From Breviolum minutum Mf 1.05b.01 (taxonomy: Eukaryota > Sar > Dinophyceae > Suessiales > Symbiodiniaceae): a stretch of DNA of 64,000 nt. This document shows, one piece after another, positions 9,996-22,200 of the stretch. The translations under genes were made by a program, and so were the position numbers. The notes under the pieces are model-generated. The model ran no database searches. It was given only the letters and a program-made list of their open reading frames with translations, and was not told the origin of the DNA. Each line of letters starts with the position of its first letter. Positions within the stretch are counted from its first letter, which is position 1. The stretch is taken from positions 63,566 through 127,565 of the forward strand of contig DF239564.1 in assembly GCA_000507305.1 (NCBI GenBank). Reading direction: 5' to 3'.

Positions 9996-11340
9996 CAGGA
10001 AACTCCATTGACAGGGTCAGGGACTGTGGTTTCTTTAAAATACTTTTTGGTATATAAGTTAGAAAACACCGAAACAAAAGAGGTGAATCATTAACAGTTT
10101 GTATTTTGTTTGCACGTTTGAATTAGCAACAAACAATTGTCTTTTGTGAATTTTGATTGAAATTGTCTATACGAAATCAAGAAAACGACGCAGCGCCAGA
10201 GACTGTTTTAGACAGATTTCTCTATACGTCGGTCGGCAGTAAGAACATATCCATACATTGCGGAAGAGTTTGGAAGAAGGTCGATGGCCTAACAGCCGAC
10301 GTGGTGGACAAAAACGGGGTTCACATATCCTCGTTCTTTTTCATGGAACAAAAGAATCCATAAGGGTCGGTTTGGGTGGAAGAAATACCTGGATTTTAAC
10401 TGGTTGTTGCTCAACCCCCATCTTGTTGCTCATTTGCTCATCACTAAGCACCAGCCAGTCAAGAAGTGCAGATAATCCCAGGCTACCGAGTAGCAAAGGA
10501 GTTCTCAATTGGAGATCGGCACAATAATGTTCATTGGTGACAGCAAACAGAGACAGCAACCATCTTCTGTAGGTAGATGAAAACGGGAGTTTAGTGTGAC
10601 ACAATATGCAATGACACCACCGAAAGTTTGAAATATAACCATAGCCCCCTGAACAGCGACTATCCCAATGGGAAAAAAACTAATCGTTTAAGCATCACGT
10701 TCCGCAGCTATGCTGGTTTTCGGAAGATGTAAATTGCTTTTGCACAATTCCAGGTCATGCGCCTTGCTGAAGGATAAAATGTTCACCAAACATTTCAGGT
10801 ACCTATAATGGAGGAATCCTCACCAAAAAAAAAGTGGTATTACTTCGGCTTTTTCGATACGGGAAGTTTCCCACAGCCTCAAAATGACGCAAAAAATACG
10901 GGAAACCTAAAATGAATCCTTCAGGTACTTAAGATATCCTCAAATGGATGTACTCACCTATATCAGGTATTATGGATATGGCTTATGTAAAACCCCCCTC
11001 AAAATAGCCAACAAAATACGGGTTTCCCAGGAGTTTCCCTCCATTTTAATTAGGTACCTGAACTTCTGAAGGATCCAGGTCCATAGCCTTCCATGGATCC
11101 ATCCGAAGTCATGTGTTTGAAGCGATGTTAGTTCCCCTGCCGTTAGTGTCCCTTGAAATTTGAAAGTTAGATACCCCCGTAAGGATCTTGGACCCTCCAA
11201 TGGAAAGGTTTGAACCTGTATAGCAGGGTTAGGGTCCTCACAATAGCCAGTTTTGAGGGTCCAACGATCCTTAGGGCCCAACAAAAAAAAACGCAAAAAG
11301 GTCACTGTTTTTAACGAACTTTCGAAAGCTCTTTGGGCCC
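9996..11340. other. No gene seen
   Basis: Degenerate direct and inverted motifs only. No coding exon or known repeat copy was recognised with confidence. Confidence 0.4.
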
Positions 11341-11452
11341 CTCTGGCAAGTTAACATAGCGATTGCTGGAATATCACCATTTTCAATAGGAAATACATCT
11401 TCAAATGGTCCATTTTCCAGCAATCGCTCTGTTAGTTGATCCCGGAGTGTAT
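11341..11452. repeat. Family F palindromic element
   Basis: Arms TTAACATAGCGATTGCTGGA and TCCAGCAATCGCTCTGTTAG, with the core TTTCAATAGGAAATACATCT typical of family F. Confidence 0.75.
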
Positions 11453-11594
11453 ATACCCACGTTTAAAATATCGAAAGTTGGTGACACTCTTCCCAGCCGT
11501 GTCCTGGTCATCTTCGGCCTTGACACCAGGCCACAGGTCATACGAGTCATACCCAAGGTGAGCCACGTTCAAACGTTTCATGGCATTCCGTTAT

Positions 11595-11712
11595 CTGGTT
11601 GGTGGTTTTTCACCAACCCCTTTTGAAAAATATGCGATAGTCCAAATGGGTGAAAATCTTCCCCAATTTTCGGGGTGAACATAAAAAATATTTGAGTTGC
11701 CACCGCCAAGAT
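11595..11712. repeat. Family A palindromic element
   Basis: GGTTGGTGGTTTTTCACCAACC start, AGTCCAAATGGGTGAAAAT core and diverged GCCACCGCCAAG end. Confidence 0.65.
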
Positions 11713-12286
11713 ATAGTAATTTCTTCATTAGGGATCTTTACAGTGGCAACATTTATAGTCCCCCCCCCAAAAAGCTGGGTAGTATCTCATCCCCAAAAAA
11801 ACAGCAAATAATCTGGGTTTGGTCACTGCTCAGGTACCTCATGCTACCGCAGTGTGCTACCTGATAGTCTGTATGATGTGAAGTGACCTTTAACGACAAC
11901 ATCAAACATGTATACATATCATTGGGATTCACAAGTTGCATGGTTACATGTTCCTAAGTCCGGATCCATCTTATTTGCAAACAACCTGACTTACACTTAT
12001 TCAAATGTTGATTCTTTAACCAAAAATCGCTAACGAGTCCTACCAAAATAAAAACAACCCACTTCCCAAACAGAAGCTGTAACAAATCATGACTTGTACC
12101 TAGGCTTCTATTTTCCGCCCTCATGTGAAGTAGTGATATTTTGGGCCCACATGTATATATATATATATACACATATAAACTATATACAGGAAAATTCTAC
12201 CAGAATTTCCAGTCCTTTCAAATCATGTCACTAAACTTCAACAAAAACTCAATCTATATGAAATCACTCAATCAACCCAAGTCTTT

Positions 12287-12380
12287 CCCTCCAGGGAACA
12301 AAGACATCTCAGCAAAAATTGACTTTCGAGTCGATGTTTCTTTTTCCAAAGGTGGGATATATTAGCTGCCTGGAGGGTAC
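12287..12380. repeat. Family H palindromic element
   Basis: CCCTCCAGGGAACAAAG start and GCTGCCTGGAGGGTA end, with the core GACTTTCGAGTCGATG. Confidence 0.7.
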
Positions 12381-12764
12381 CCAGTAGAAACCAGTAACTT
12401 GGTTCGGAAAGACATGCCCCATTTGAAATAATGAAATCAATCAGAGTACTAAATGTTCATACACACATTTAAGAAAACACGTGTAATTTTCTTGTACTGA
12501 ACTATAACAGCTGTAAATATAAGCATGGATACATAAAAAAAAATATATATATATATAATCAAATATGGACCACATTATACCATTCAAATCGACAGGATGA
12601 AAAACATGGCCATCTTTGAGCATATGGTTCAATACTACTCCCCACTTGGTTCCCCAGACATCTTCAGAGTCGTCGCTATCCATCGCATCCTGACACAAGT
12701 CACAAACGTGTATGGATGTATTATGGATACACATAACGCACACACACACATAAAACATGTATTT

Positions 12765-12864
12765 CTAGGTGGTGGTTTCAACCCATTTGAAAAATATTAG
12801 TCAAATGGGAAATCTTCCCCAGGTAGGGATGAAAATAAAAAATATTTGAAACCACCACCAAGAT
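12765..12864. repeat. Family A palindromic element
   Basis: CTAGGTGGTGGTTTCAACCC to TTTGAAACCACCACCAAG, with a full core. Confidence 0.85.
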
Positions 12865-13284
12865 TTTATGTATGTAAACATTTTCAACATTTAGAAACAT
12901 ACTGTACATAATAGAAAGGGAGAATGTAAACGTATTGAAACGGACATGAATCAATCAAAACACATTTTCGTGTGGTACTTGGCGGACATAGGGAAGTCAC
13001 AATAGGCACTGGTCTGGATATGTCAAATATCAAATACATATCTTATGTTTTTAGTTGTGACTAGTGGCTGCAGCTGTGAACAACAAAACAAAACAGGCCA
13101 AAACAAACAAAAGTCTCTACTGACATACTAAGTTACAAGCAAGTCACTGCAAACAAACAAACAAAATCAAATTGTTCCCGCGACATTCAGAAACCTCTGA
13201 CAAACACCACGTTTGTCACCTTTGGGGAGAAACCTCCCAGCATGAAATTCACTTCACGGGCCTCCAAATCTCATCATAGGCAGC
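12865..13284. other. No gene seen
   Basis: AT-rich intergenic DNA with AAAC-rich stretches. No exon or repeat copy was recognised. Confidence 0.4.
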
Positions 13285-13354
13285 TACTTGGAGGATCATC
13301 CCATTTAGCAAGTGGTTAATATGGGGGCTACCGGCTACGATGATCCTCCAAGTA
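13285..13354. repeat. Family D element, internally deleted
   Basis: Both ends (TACTTGGAGGATCATCCCA and GATGATCCTCCAAGTA) are present but only 70 bp apart, about half of full length. This is the usual mark of an internal-deletion derivative. Confidence 0.7.
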
Positions 13355-13994
13355 GCATCTGCTTTGGACTATCTTTCTCTTTCTGGGTTGTAATGGTGGT
13401 AGCTGTCTGAATCTACCTCACCCAATATATACCCAACACTCAGGCGGAAGGTTTCACATGTTCTTTTCCTAAACCTTTGATCTACCCCACCCACGCCAGT
13501 GGCGCATGAAGGGTTTACTTCAGGATTCCCTACTATAAACATCTACTAAATCTTGGTGACGAGTGCAAATTTGGGAGGTGAGATAGTTCCAAACCAAACC
13601 TACATACACCCATAGTATCCATGTATTTAGGAATATCTACCTACATTCTTGGTTTTGCTTGTTCGGTCGTCGGGACAAATACCACATATTCCTCAAATGT
13701 TGGTGAACAATGGTGATTGAACTTGGTAGAATCCTTAAAAACATCACCAACAAAAACAAACCAACATGTTTGCTTGATTTTTTTCACTTTTGTAAATGCA
13801 GATATCAACGATGCAATCGTTTTATGGATTCCATTTAACAAAAAAAACCTTCGAACAACTAGAGCCACGAAAAAAAAACACTATTACTTTCCATTATGAT
13901 ACTGGCTGTTTAATAGGGATTCCTATAATGGGATACAATAAAACCCATATAACAAAGGGTAGTTTTAAACCCCCCCGTATACAACCTAAACAAC

Positions 13995-14130
13995 CACTTG
14001 GATGTCCCAGGAACTTAGGATCAATGGTTAGGATCAGTGGGTTATAACCCCAAGGAATACCCCATTTATAAGTAGGTGAAATAACCCATTTACTAACCAT
14101 TGATCCTAAGTTCCAACGGGACATCCAAGC
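13995..14130. repeat. Family C palindromic element
   Basis: Family C: CACTTGGATGTCCCAGGAAC and GGGACATCCAAG ends, with GGGTTATAACCCC and CCATTTATAAGTAGG inside. It sits about 19 bp past the CLC stop codon. Other copies: 37207, 41573, 51414 and 60123. Confidence 0.85.
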
Positions 14131-14148
14131 AGGGTATTTTTTCATGGC

Positions 14149-14217
14149 TCAAAAAAAGGATCCAGCCTTCGCTGCTTTCGCCATTTCCTTCTGACCTTCT
14201 TCAGCCAAAATCAGATC
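14149..14217 (-). CDS. CLC: CLC terminal exon (end of CBS2, stop codon)
   Basis: The acceptor is CTTCGCCAG|GATCTG. It encodes [19 protein letters not shown] plus SFF and TGA (69 nt, phase 0). It joins the previous exon to give TRK-DL, the standard end of the CLC second CBS domain, with a short charged tail. Confidence 0.9.
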   Translation of the reverse strand, partial: DLILAEEGQKEMAKAAKAGSFF

Positions 14218-17200
14218 CTGGCGAAGAAACACTTCGCGTCTTCGGAAAAATCTGAAGAAAACATCTTTTCGAACAATGCTTACAGGAATTTGTGCTTTGG
14301 GATCAAAAAGGGTTACCCCTACATGTAACAAAACCACCAATTTATCATTTGTTGATTGATGTTTGAAATCGCACGAAAAAACAAAATAAACTCATCCATC
14401 CTCAGGAATTCTATGCTAGTTGGTGGTTGAACCAACCCATTTGAAAAATATGCTCGTCAAATTGGATGATTTCTCCAAATAGGGGTGAACATAAAAAATA
14501 TTTGAAACCACAACCTAGCTAAGGATTTTCAACCTATTTTTTGGGGGCGCCAGCAAGGTTCCGCTCGCAAGGAGAAACTCCGTCACGTTTAGGATCCCCA
14601 ATCCGGGAGGCCATTGGTGGATCGTAAGTTTCGTCCCCCTAAGGCTGTTCCAAATTTCCAAATGGCCGAAGTCTCCATGGTTTACCTAAATGGGGCGATC
14701 CTCAACCACCATGGGAACCCAGAACTCATGTTTCCTTCATTTGTAGGGGTTATCACGTTATAACCCATAGATTGGGGGCCTAAAACCTTCATTTTTCATG
14801 GGTTTTGGGGGTCCAAAGGCACTTACTAGCTGGGATGATCCTCCAAGTAGCTGCGACTAGTGCAATCTGATCTCTAAAAGTTGCGTCGAATTCCTCTTTT
14901 CAATAGTGTATATACATTCGCAAGTATACAAAAAATTCGTCAGTCACTCATCAACATCATTCTCATCAAACAAACACGCTTCACAAACATAGGACAGCAC
15001 CAGTTCAAGAAAGATATAAAGAACTTAATATCAACCTACCTACCATTCACAAACCAAAAAAAACAGTTCTTAAACAACACCTGAGCCACAAAAAAACACA
15101 ACAACCAGGGGCCCTTTTTCGTTGTCGCTCACCTTCTCTTCACCTTTAAAAAAAAACAAGATCCCGCATCCAATCAAACATTACCGGCACCTTGCGTGTG
15201 AGAATGCCAGCCAAACAACCATCCATACCAAGGACAGCCAGGTGCCGTAAACCCAGTTGGCGAAACATCTGATACGCCACATAGACCGAGGTGTACCTGG
15301 CGGAACGATGGGAGATGAGGTTATGAGGACGAGACTCTCGGCTCCCAAAAAGGCTTACCTATCTTACCTTATTTACCATCAAAAAGTCAGCCACATGAAG
15401 GTAAATATACATGAATCCAAAAAAAGCTTTTTGGGAACGCTTCCACCAACAGAAACTATAAACATATATTAAGATGGCAATGGATAAGAACAATATTTGT
15501 TATGTATGTAGGAAATAGGAATCTTCATTCATCGTCCATTTTGTGAAACAAAGTTTACTGGAGTTTACACCCCCCAAAAGTACCATTGTCTTCCAAGCAT
15601 CCATTTTTCAAGGGAAGATGGGCAAGTTGCCCTCCAGGGGAATTCCTCACATATCCCCTACCGTTTGGCACTTTTATTTTCCGAACTTGCCGTTTGGTGG
15701 GTCCCATGTTTCCTCGTTTCCTAGAGGGTAAGCTTCTCATATCAACGGCTGCCCCCAAAAATCACCATGATTTCTAGTTGTTCTAGCTTACCGGAGTCGT
15801 GTAAAATTGCCAAGCAAAAATCCATGAAACCTTAATTTAAAGGTGCTTCAAGGTGGACCTGAAAATCCATCCATACTGTTGATGGAAGATATCCGATTCC
15901 CAACCACCGTTTGGATGTATAAAACCCTTCAAATAATGGGATAAACCATGGATAAACTACCTTTCCCTCAACTGGTGAGTTTTACCGGATTTCTGAAGCA
16001 TCAACGACGTATCTCATAGCATCCATGTACACCTGTACACCCCCGAAGTTTCACAGCTCGACCCCGAAAGCCGGCGCGGATTTTCAAGACGAAATCGCCT
16101 TTCAGTTCCCTTACGTTAACTTTTCAGGGGCTATTCCTGTTTAACTTCGGGGGGGTACAAGGTGGGCCCCTATGTACTAGTTATAAGTGGGGTGAAATAA
16201 CTCCTATAACTAGAGTTATGACCCCAGTTGCCCATTCATGAGGCCATTTATAGGGGTTATAACTCCACTTATAACTGGTAGGGGCCCACCTTGTATGGTA
16301 TATTTACCTACTAATTTACCATACCAAAAAATCAACTGCCCCTCCCTGAAACTAACAGTTCGCACCTGGAAACAGGCTTTTTGACCCAATTTCGGAAATG
16401 ACATGAAATGTAACCATCCATTTTCAGGGGAAAAATGCCGCAAACTGTAAGTTTCAGGGGTTGTGTAAATGTAGGTAGTACATCATCTAGTTGGTGGTTT
16501 CAACCCATCCGAAAAATATGATAGTCAAATTTGATCATTTCCCCAAGGTTCGGGTTGAAAATTCCAAAAATATTTGAGTTGCCACCACCCAGCCATACAT
16601 GGATCTGAGACGAAAAAGGCCACCGTTTCCCCCAAGGCCATCAAGACGAAAAATGGGGACCCAACCAAATCCGGGGGCCGATTTTTGATGATGAATGGTT
16701 TTTGGAAGGAGGGACCCTACCTGTAGTAGGAATCACCCTGGATCCATCGAGTTTGAGTGTGTGGAAATGAATTTGGAAGTTCCGAGTTGTTTGCTTGGAG
16801 CAAAACAACTCACTCTGAAAAGATGTAGCTTCTTGATTCTTGATTCTTCCCACTTTTTTCCAAAGGGAATGGAAAACACATATAATTATTTGGAATGGTG
16901 TTGGGTCAGAAAAAATTCCTTGAACGAACCACGAGGCATGTCATCTTTTTTGGATATCTTGAATAGACTCTAAGCCCAAGGTGCTTCAAAACGAAAAGGC
17001 AGCTGCGATTGATATAAGGCCTCGGGGCAGCTATACGATGGAGGTTCATTTGAAAATGCCAATGTCACGCAACGTAGATAGCAAGCATGCCCGTGATTTT
17101 TTATTTGGTATTGAGATGAAATTTCATGTTCAGGATATATGACGATATATTTTGCTCTACCGGAATGATGTCTCATCAATATACTCAATATACTGCGATG

Positions 17201-19169
17201 GTCTGTAAAAAATAAGATGCAGCATGAAATGATGATGGGACTCGCTTTGCTATCCGCCCGTGACAATACGATCATCTGAACGCTGTTGACAAGAGGCGTT
17301 AGGTGAATCACCTTGTCCATGTGATCAGCCACGAGCTCTTGATATTCCAGTGGTGTCTTGCACCTGTGGGCTTGTAAGCTGGCAAGAAACAACCATTACC
17401 AATCGATCACAGAAATATAATATGGATGAACATGTATGTTTTGCATTATGCCTTCCCTCTCGAAGATGACAATTGTCTGTTGCTCTGCTGTTTTACCATA
17501 CTTTATCAACGGCTAAACAAGTCAGTGATTATTGAAACAAACAACCAGTTGCAAAGGAAATTCATGTATATATATATATATATACAATCATCTTGGAGTT
17601 TTCGCACAAATCAGCAACAACAGCAACCCAACACAAAGCGACGTGCCACTGAGGGAGGCCATGAAATGCTTGAAAATATGATCAAACATGACTCAATCAA
17701 TATCTGAATCAAGGAAGAAACAAACACAATATGTGTTGCAGTTGTAGCAACATGTGTTTGCATTTTAATTTAATACCGCCGAAACATAAGGGCACCCTCA
17801 CAGCATCTGGATAGGTGCTAGTAACACCATCACAATGTTGTAATTCAAAAACAATGGCCATAGCTACTGTAGGAGTTTCAAAATCTTCCTACATCTTTGA
17901 AGACAGCCATATCCCCAAAAAGAATTTCCATGGCGTTTTCCGACGAGGTATGCAAGGTGACCACGCCAAGAGACATGAAGGGATTCGATGAAGTCATCCT
18001 GAGCCATATGGGAATTATCAGGCATGGGTTGAAACAGCAGCCTCCTTTTTGGGGAATTCTTAAGATGAGGTAGGTAGATGTGGGGATCCCCTCCAAGAAA
18101 TTAACATATCCCACCTGAGGAAAAGGAAAATCATCTTCAAAATGGACTTTTCAAGGGATATGTTGGTTCCCAGGAGGGTATCTAAAAAGAAGATCTGGGG
18201 GGCCAGAGATCACATGGCATTTCGCTTTTTTTTTTGGGTTGTGAACATTCAAAAGACTGGAAAAGGCAACCCACAACAAGTTGATCTCAGTTGATTTCCC
18301 ATGAGGTGTAGCTACAACCGACCTTTAAAATACCAATCCATAAAAACTGTAGCTACAAATTCTATGGAGAATCTTGATCCCCCGAAGAAGTGTACCAAGT
18401 ACAAACCAAACCACCAAACCATTCCCACGAAACCAGAAAAAAACATCCAACCATGGACTACAAGAACACCAGTGTTAACACCAGCAACTTCCAAAACAAA
18501 TTCATTATTACACCGTGCAAAAATTGCGTTCAAAATGTTAATTTTCAGTGGAAACTTGTTTCAACATGCCAAAATTTCAAAGATGGAAAAGAACACTCCA
18601 TGTCTACACCCCGGAAAACTAACATGGAACCTAAAAATGACGTTTTTTTAATAGGAATCTCCTCTTCCAGGGGCTCATTTTCAGGTGAACCATGTTAGTT
18701 TTCCGGGGTGTACATGTATCGCTCCTGGCCAAGCAGTTCGGAATGTTCGATGTCGCAAAAAAGGTTCCCCCCATGGACTTGGAGAAACAAACTGCATGTG
18801 CAAACATCATGCGAATCAGAATATGATGCATACATATATGCCAAACACCTGTATCTAAATAACACTACCTGATCTAGGCATACAAATATATATATATATA
18901 TGTCACATATATCACATCATACATGCATAAATTTATCACATATATCACATATATGTAAACATAAATCATATAAATAATTGATATCACAACTAATTCACAA
19001 AAGCCGCTGCACCAACCATTCCCGACATGTGTCTCGGACCATGCAATGGGTTTGCATGTCACCCATGCATCAGCATCCACAAAGAGATCATGTTGAACTC
19101 CGAGCTCTAACAACCTGGGGGCCGGCAAAATATCACTTAGTGGTTGTCCCTCAAAACAGCGATATAGAT

Positions 19170-19230
<61 letters not shown>

Positions 19231-22200
19231 CGACGACCCCAACGGTGACTATCATGTTTACTGTTAATCATGATCATTCTCAGTATAAAATGAACACATA
19301 TCAAGTATACATATGTTCACACAGCAGCTTCTATCAACCCATGTTTCTGGTAACTTTGACATGCTTTGATCCCAATAGGAATTCCCAGTAGACCATGCGA
19401 GCTTGGTAGACGATCCCATGTATCGCCCGATGGACGGCCACATGCCAGCAATTGAAGATCCTAGTGTGATGAGCTGAATTTGTCAGACAAAACCCTGCAA
19501 AACTAAACAAGTCTAACAAAAAATCTTGGGCCCTTATCTATGCACATTAAAAAACACAAATTAACCTTAGTATAGCTTACTATTGTAAACCTGATTCACA
19601 GGCAAACACTATTTGTGTATCAGGTGTCCCCACACCAAAAGCAAGCAACCAAGAATGGTAGATACACATAGAATGCTCGAACAGCAAATGCCCAGTGAAT
19701 AATTGACAAACACACGTGACCACACCATGAAATGTTCCTACCAAACAAAGCCGCTGTTAGCTACCCTCCGGTAAACTAACATGGCAATGGAAATTCACCT
19801 TTTCCAATAGGAAATACATCTTCAAATGGTGGATTTTCCATTGCTATGTTAGTTTACCGGAGGGTAATTCTTCGCGCCGAACATGATGATCTTCTGGATT
19901 TCCACGAATCCTTTTTAATCGTCTCGACAACCTCAAAGTTACTTGTTGGGCATCAAGGTTTTATCATCTTGAATCAGTACACTCCCGAAGTTTAACATAG
20001 CTGAAAAATGGTGGTTGGAAGACTACTTTCATATTGGGAAGGTAAAATTTCAGGGGCTATGTTAAACTTTGGGATGGTAAACAAAAACAACAAATACTGT
20101 AAGCACGATTGGATGTTTCTTTTGGGACATCACTGCTAACCTGGGAACACCTCAGACCGTCCCATATCTAAATGCTTCAGCCACTGTCCCAAACGCCCAT
20201 TATTTGGGCCTTCTCAGAATCTGCTGGGAAAGGAGTCCCGCCATACGTCGAGTGCCCGGATACAGCACCTTGAAAGACCGATCCGAAGATGGAAAAAAAC
20301 ACATCAAATCTATCATCAGCATTCACCGGTCCGTCTGAATTACCCTCCAGGAACCTACCGTTTGGGACTTTTGAGTCGATAAATTTTCCTTCGATCTGCT
20401 AGTTCCTTGGAGGGTAAGCTTCTCATCTTCTAATATGAGGTTGCCCCCCCTTTTCACCATGATTTCAATCTTTTCTAGCGAAGGTTGGCGCAGCTTTGAT
20501 AGTCTACACAGATCAATATTAGGCATCATGGGGGATAATGTTTGGGCCAGATTTTAGGAGTGTTTCTCTAGTTTGCTCACAGAAACGAAGTCAAGAATTA
20601 CTTTTCTGAAAAAAGCAAATGGGAATATCCATTGCGATGGGCATTTTGGGAATGAACATACAATGACGCATCAATGGGACATGCTTGGGAATATAAGGCA
20701 TACAAACAAGCAAATGAGAGATTATACAATATTGAATAGTTGGATCCGGCAAATACTGGAATCTGGAAGGCTGCAATTTTTAGAGGAACGGCATTATTCA
20801 TCCAACTACCCCAACAATAAGAAACTGAACCGCCCCAAAACTGACATGTTTGTGTTTTTTTGATTCCAAACAAAAAAAAAACAACGAAAAAACCCATTTG
20901 GATCTACCCTCCCTGAAACTGACAGCAAAACCCCTGCAAGTTGATGGTTGGTTCAGATGATTCATGTCCTTTTTAGGACAATTTCGGCCTATTTTCAGGG
21001 ACGAAAGCCTGGCTGTTCATTTCAGGGAGTTGAAACACTCCCAATGGCTGCGACCGAGCAGCAGGGAAAGCATGGTGGTTAGTCTCTGACAACACCTGGC
21101 GGCTGTCAAATGCACTGGACTCAATGGGAGGTGCTAACATTTCACCAACGAAAGGATGGGACGAATCGTGTTTTGTTGTTTGTTTTCTTGCGGGAAAAAC
21201 ACACACACAAAAGGGTGCGCAAACAAAGTTGATATCAACATATATATCTTGACAAGACTCACACACATGTTCTTATCTTGAGGTAAAATAAACATAGATT
21301 ACAGTACTTAGTACTGCATTGCCTTATTTTTAACAAAACATGTTCATATAGTGAGTTCCTTGTATCAATTGCGCTTGTGCGATTGCAACGTTTCTTGTCG
21401 GTAAAAGGAATCTGCTGTTTTGAAGTTCTGGGTTGATGACTTGAGTTGTTTGAACTGCTGGGTTATATCAAACTTGTCAAACAAAACACAAACAAACACA
21501 TCTGGCTGGTGGTTCAAGCCCTCTGAAAAAACATTAGTCAAATTGGACCATTTCCCCAATTTTCGGGGTGAACATAAAACATATTTGAAACTACTAACCA
21601 GATCAGTATGTGATATAACATTAGTCAAGCCATCTGAAACCACCACCCAGAAATGTTTCCATTTCAAAAATACTTTTTGAAACAAATTGGCACAAATTGC
21701 CAGTCAAAGTTTGAGTCGGAATGTTCTTACCACCACTTTTCATTCAGCCATTTTTCATGGTTTCTTTTCTTTGCCTCTCCCATGACGGATCCATGGAACT
21801 GGTATATTTACCTATTCATTTACCATACACATCAACCATTCATGTAGGTAAATGTATCAGTCCCATGGATCCTCGGGGTTTTCCTTTTTTGGGTGTTGAA
21901 TTTCTCCAAAACAAAACATCCAAACACCATTCACCAAAAAACCACCGACAACTCCACCTGAACCAAGCTAGACACTTTGGCCTCAGCGTTGTCCATCAGG
22001 TTGCGTAGAAAGGGGTCAATATATGGATGTTTCCGAAAATAGGGGTACCCCCCAATCATTAATCATCGATTTTAATAAGGTTTTCCATTATAAACCATTC
22101 ATTTTGGGGGGCCACCCCCATTTTTGGAAACACCCATATGACACCAAAACCCAAACTTCATGCACTGAATTCTTTTCGGGAAAATCCTTCCAAACTTCAA

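Noticed and set aside
19361..19490. Possible CLC exon on the minus strand ([15 protein letters not shown])
   Set aside because: It has an AG|G acceptor and a fitting entry phase, but no similarity to the CBS linker was seen and no donor could be fixed.
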